Notes under the pieces: model-generated
Database searches by the model: none
Seen by the model: only the letters and a program-made list of their open reading frames with translations
Told to the model about the DNA's origin: nothing
DNA from: an uncultured Endozoicomonas sp.
Lineage (GTDB): Bacteria > Pseudomonadota > Gammaproteobacteria > Pseudomonadales > Endozoicomonadaceae
Length of the DNA stretch: 46,111 nucleotides
NCBI GenBank assembly: GCA_900299555.1
Contig: OODV01000008.1
Location: 1 to 46,111 of the forward strand
Direction of reading: 5' to 3'
Made by a program: the position numbers and the translations under genes
Shown here: positions 42,518 to 46,111 of the stretch, piece by piece
Numbering within the stretch: the stretch's first letter is position 1
Layout: each line of letters opens with the position of its first letter

Positions 42518-43846
42518 TTATCCCCGGGCAATAACCACCTGACGCTCATTAACATCAACGACCTGTCCATCCATGCTGGCATGAATCATCGAGCCTAACT
42601 GCCCTTCAGGTGTTGCACCGATTAACTGCCCTTTAACCACCCGATCACCAACACTCACTACAGGCTGGCTGCTGGCACCAATATGCTGGCGAAGTGACAC
42701 ACTGACTTTCTCCATCACCACTTCACGGAAGTCATGCAGTGGCTGATGGTCATAGTCGTTCAGATCCAGACGTGAAATCAGTCTGGCAGGAGGCACTTTC
42801 CTGAACTCCCGACCATCACGGGCAATGATGTCACTGCCGTCGTGCTGATAGCGGATACCCTTCTCACGCAGTTTACCGGCAATGTAGAAGTTCACTTTGC
42901 GGGGAGAAATACCCATCGGACAGGAGTACATTTCACAGACTCCACAGCCGCAGCAGAGCAGGGCTTCCTGATGGCTTTCATTAATGTCCTCGGCATACTT
43001 CACCGCTTTCATCATCTTGTGCGGGTGGAGAGGATGACCGATCAGATATCGTGGACACTGTTCCGTACAAAAGCCGCACTGGATACAGGCTCTGGCACGA
43101 TTCAGGATCTGGGTTTCCGTTTCAGTCGCCCAGGTAACCAGATAATGATCTGCCGGGATAACGATCAATGCGCCATCGGTTTTAGTAATGGTCATCCATG
43201 GCAGCTGATCTTTATTGATCATACCGCCCATCATTGGGCCACCACGGATAATGCAGTAATCACTGATGGTGGTACCGCCAACCGCCTCAAGGCAATCTTC
43301 AAAAGGTGTACCCAGAGGAACCCTGATCAGCCTGGGTTCTCTGACTTCACCCAGAACAGAAACGTATTTGTCCGTTACCGGTTGCCCCTGGCTGGCTTCG
43401 AACACATTGATCATGGTCATCACATTGGAGACCACACAGCCAACATTGAGTGGAATACCGCCAGGTGGAACGGAACGACCAGTGACTTCAAATACGGTCA
43501 TCTGCTCGTCACCTGCAGGATAGAAATTCTGCAGGTCATGAATTTCAACGTCTGCTTCCAGACGGGCAATGGTTTCCTTCAGACAGGTAACTTCGCGGGC
43601 GTATTTCCCCTTAACGGCGATAACCGCTTTGCGTGCTTTAACCTGTGCTTTGGTCAGAAGGATACCGCCGATCAGTTCAGCGGTTCTTTCCCGCATCAGA
43701 AACTGATCGGTCTGCAGCAAAGGCTCACACTCTGCGGCATTGATAATCAGGTATTCAGCTTCAGCGTTTAATTTGACGTGGGTAGGAAAACCGGCACCAC
43801 CGGCACCGACCACTCCGGCCTGTCGGACAAGTTCAACGAGATCCAT
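42518..43846 (-). CDS. pduS: PduS-like cobalamin reductase (RnfC-type flavoprotein)
   Basis: A 442-residue flavoprotein from ATG 43846 (GGAAAG upstream). The frame is open to 43918. It begins with GVVGAGGAGFPTHVKL, the RnfC/Nqo1-type FMN/NADH loop, then INAAECEPLL and GGPMMGGM. Two [4Fe-4S] motifs follow, CIQCGFCTEQCP and CCGCGVCEMYSCP, and a C-terminal SLBB/barrel part ends in GDRVVKGQLIGA. In the propanediol system PduS reduces cobalamin for the PduO adenosyltransferase and contacts PduT. Both partners are present here, with the adenosyltransferase on the other strand. Confidence 0.92.
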   Translation of the reverse strand: MDLVELVRQAGVVGAGGAGFPTHVKLNAEAEYLIINAAECEPLLQTDQFLMRERTAELIGGILLTKAQVKARKAVIAVKGKYAREVTCLKETIARLEADVEIHDLQNFYPAGDEQMTVFEVTGRSVPPGGIPLNVGCVVSNVMTMINVFEASQGQPVTDKYVSVLGEVREPRLIRVPLGTPFEDCLEAVGGTTISDYCIIRGGPMMGGMINKDQLPWMTITKTDGALIVIPADHYLVTWATETETQILNRARACIQCGFCTEQCPRYLIGHPLHPHKMMKAVKYAEDINESHQEALLCCGCGVCEMYSCPMGISPRKVNFYIAGKLREKGIRYQHDGSDIIARDGREFRKVPPARLISRLDLNDYDHQPLHDFREVVMEKVSVSLRQHIGASSQPVVSVGDRVVKGQLIGATPEGQLGSMIHASMDGQVVDVNERQVVIARG

Positions 43847-44079
43847 GGTCTTTCCGGAATAGTGATAAAAAAGAAGGTGAGGCCGCAGAGCACGAACCTC
43901 ACAAAACAGGGTTAACAAAAAGTGAACAGATAATATCGTTTGTGAGCCTGGGAGCCCCTGTATCAGGTCAATATCAGGGCATTATCAATTATTGATCTGT
44001 ATCAATAAGATAAAGTGCAAGGAACTCTGAGATCTAATGATTGTCACACTACTATGGAACTTAAGTTTTACGTATCCTC

Positions 44080-45802
44080 ATGAACACCGATGCAGCATCT
44101 CCAGGCACCTCCAGATCAAACAATCCAACGACTTCTCTGCTGAAAAATCAAGCTCATGAGAAATCGGAAAGCAAACAAAAACAATCATCTTCCGTAACTA
44201 CGCGTAACTCACCAATAGCCCACCGCAAAGCATCTGCAATACCCCAGCCTCCCTTAGCAGCAACACAAGTAACCGTAGATACAAATCTAGCCACACTGGG
44301 GGCAGCACTCCTTTACTTTGATAAAAAGCGCCATTTCACCCAGGCAGAGAAGAAACTCTGCCAGGATGAAACAGACCGTCTTAGACAAGAAAACCCTGAA
44401 TTTTCTAAGCTCTTGGAAGGACAGTATGAGCCAGAAATCCCTTTTCAGTTCAAGGCACTGATGGAGCTGGAAGACTTCATCGGTAAGAGTGGTTTATCTG
44501 GAAAGGAGAAAAGAAAAGAAAAGGCTAAAGCAATAAGCTATGCCTGTAGAGAAACTCAAAAAATAGAAAGCAGAAACAGTAAGAAAACCATGGGCATGGC
44601 GGTAGGTATTTGTACCAGGCTTGTATTGGATGAACAATGGCTCAAGCTAGTTAAGGAGAAAAACCGAAGTGGCCAACATGAACAAGCCCTGTGCGATGTT
44701 AATGAGCTGCTTTGTATTATTGGAAAACTAAAAACCCGACACTCTTTTCTTCCTGATATTGAGTCAAAAGCATTGAGAGAAAAGATGTCTATTTCAGTAA
44801 AATTAAGGTGCTGGACAGAAGTCACCTCAGCTCTGGAACTTATGATTAGAAAGCATCCAGAGCAAAGCTACACAAAAGACTTGCTGTTTCTTGCGACTAT
44901 ATACTTATCAAGAGTACTTCATGGCTCAATAGAGGATGATCTGAAACTACATTTCAACCCTGAAAAAGCATTTGCATGTATTATGGAGTGCCTACAATGC
45001 AAAAGTGCAAAATTCGAGTTATTCTATAAAAAATACCCTGAATACAGGTACCATCCTTGATGGCCTGGTTGACTTGAAATCAAACTCAGGGAAAAGGACC
45101 CGTGAGCTATTTAACCGCTGCCAAGAAGCTTTGGGTAGCTGTAAGAACCCCAATGAAATGTTTGATTTAGTCATTCTCCCTTGCATATCTGCGCATATGC
45201 ATATTCATCGTGGCAATGCCGATCTGGCAATGGATGCCATTAGCCAGATAAAGGGCTTATCAACAACGCTGACTAACTATTATCTAGCACGCTTATCGAA
45301 ACTGAAAAAAGAAATGGATACTGCCTTATGGATTTATAAAGACCTTGTTACCTGTGGGGTTCCGGTATACAAAGAAATGTTGGATCTATTTGTTGAACCC
45401 AAAGACTTTAAGCTTGCAGCAGCAACGGCATTTGCCGCTGAACACTTTTATAACCAGCATCACTGCGTCAGGGAAGCAGCCTACTGGGGGTTATTGGCAG
45501 AAGAGTATACACGGGAGGAAAAAACCGCTTCAGCAAGAAAGGCTCAGAAACTTAAAGCTCAACAGGGAGATCGAGCCGAAACTCAAATACAAGAAAACGC
45601 TGAAGAGAGAATACCGGCTCTCAAAGAGGCAGATGCTGCCAGCAAAGAACCGAGCAACGTTGAAAGTAAAGCACCTGTACTTCCTATGGTTGTTAAACCA
45701 AAAACAAGAAAACCAGAACAACCACTACAGAGTGTGGATGATCATTACTACTGTCTTTCACCACCCCTATCAGGAATAAACCGATTCGTAAGAAATGCCT
45801 AA
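44080..45802 (+). pseudogene. Hypothetical helical-repeat protein split by a +1 frameshift at an A6 run
   Basis: Two overlapping frames, 44080-45060 (326 codons) and 44972-45802, read as one longer coding stretch if one base is dropped near the A6 run at about 45028-45033. The first part has a disordered Ser/Thr/Lys-rich N-terminus (1-75) and then helices. The second continues with helix pairs resembling TPR-like repeats (NADLAMDAISQIKGLS, LARLSKLKKEMDTALWIYKD) and a Lys/Glu-rich tail. I recognise no family. The last codons run into the transposase at 45770, so the end may be rebuilt by the insertion. A sequencing error, real decay or polymerase slippage could each explain the shift. Confidence 0.55.
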
Positions 45803-46111
45803 AATTTGGATGATCGTCCACTGCTTTTCCTTCAAACCGACCACATGCTGTTCCTGATTATTGACCGTTAATACATTAATCCCCTGAAAGCAGAAGAAGA
45901 CCCATCTTGCTGTTGGATTCTGGCAGGGCTTCTTTTTCTGGTTTGGAAACACACGACTCCGCTTTTTCAGTTCGTACCTTATTCTGTGCTGGATAGCAGC
46001 ATAGACCATCAGGCAGAGTGTCATCACCATCAACAGCGCTTCAATGCGCTCCGGTTTCTTCAGATAGAGTGAAGAGACCAGAAAGTCCGGGCTTTTCAGG
46101 AAACGAAAGGC
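45770..46111 (-). mobile_element. 3' part of an IS1634/IS4-type transposase, running off the window
   Basis: The minus strand is open from the window edge to a TGA at 45770-45772. The residues (FLVSSLYLKKPERIEALL, then MTLCLMVYAAIQHRIR, then NQKKKPCQNPTARWVFF, ending ILGISYESVYS) match the C-terminal end of IS1634-type transposases as I remember them. The N-terminal and catalytic parts lie beyond the window, so completeness cannot be judged. It overlaps the last 33 bases of the gene on the other strand, which places the element end near 45760. Confidence 0.75.

Noticed and set aside
42842-43771. Plus-strand frame of 309 codons within the PduS-like gene
   Set aside because: It is antisense to the FMN and iron-sulfur motifs of PduS and has no domain of its own.
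43847-44079. Cobalamin riboswitch upstream of the PduS-like gene
   Set aside because: I looked for the conserved GCCACTG-type B12 box here and upstream of eutN, eutBC and eutH and did not find it.
1-46111. CRISPR array
   Set aside because: No set of regularly spaced direct repeats was seen anywhere in the window.

Overview
The window looks like chromosome of a host-associated marine gammaproteobacterium. An Endozoicomonas-like symbiont would fit, but that is inference from gene content: eukaryote-like and effector-like proteins (a serpin, an ankyrin protein with a papain-like N-terminal half, a possible RhoGAP, a papain-like protease), insertion-sequence relics, and broken genes beside intact catabolic operons. 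No rRNA or other taxonomic marker is present. One tRNA (Phe) is.

Region 1 (1-12.9 kb) is a catabolic cluster best read as part of a steroid-degradation locus. A leftward run holds a metallo-beta-lactamase-fold hydrolase, an acyl-CoA ligase broken by one in-frame stop, a KstD/TesH-like and a TesI-like flavoprotein dehydrogenase, a second CoA ligase, a flavin reductase with a MarR-like tail, and a 3-alpha-hydroxysteroid-dehydrogenase-like SDR. Diverging rightward are an MFS transporter and a KshA-like Rieske oxygenase. Most of these genes carry the same A/T-rich leader just before the ribosome binding site.

Region 2 (12.9-17 kb) holds a chimeric transposase relic, tRNA-Phe with promoter and terminator, an atypical MBL-fold protein, an A/T-rich bacterial serpin and a MITE-like inverted-repeat element.

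Region 3 (17.2-45 kb) is a dispersed ethanolamine-utilisation microcompartment system with interspersed unrelated genes. The first block is eutN, a free-standing EutQ/EutT-type N-terminal module, eutQ (cupin), eutS and eutP, followed by a TetR gene with a nonsense codon. A second eutA-like reactivase lies at 29 kb. At 32-41 kb are a fused eutB-eutC gene, eutH, eutA, a PduO-type adenosyltransferase and an EutG-like alcohol dehydrogenase. On the opposite strand are a PduT-like shell protein and a PduS-like flavoprotein. The module that is free-standing beside eutQ recurs at the N-terminus of EutG and, in weaker form, at the C-terminus of EutBC. I propose it as a shared core-assembly or docking part. 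EutE, EutD, EutM, EutL and EutK are not in the window. Interspersed genes include a HiPIP, a beta-propeller-like protein, a broken FeS photolyase with a DUF2256 partner, an MTA/SAH-nucleosidase-like protein, RlmJ, a DASH cryptochrome and the lipocalin Blc.

The two catabolic themes, sterols and ethanolamine, are both products of eukaryotic membranes. This suggests feeding on host lipids. Three otherwise intact genes each carry a single internal stop (7579, 19399, 23186), and a further gene at the right end has a one-base frameshift at an A6 run. This indicates either ongoing decay or sequence errors.
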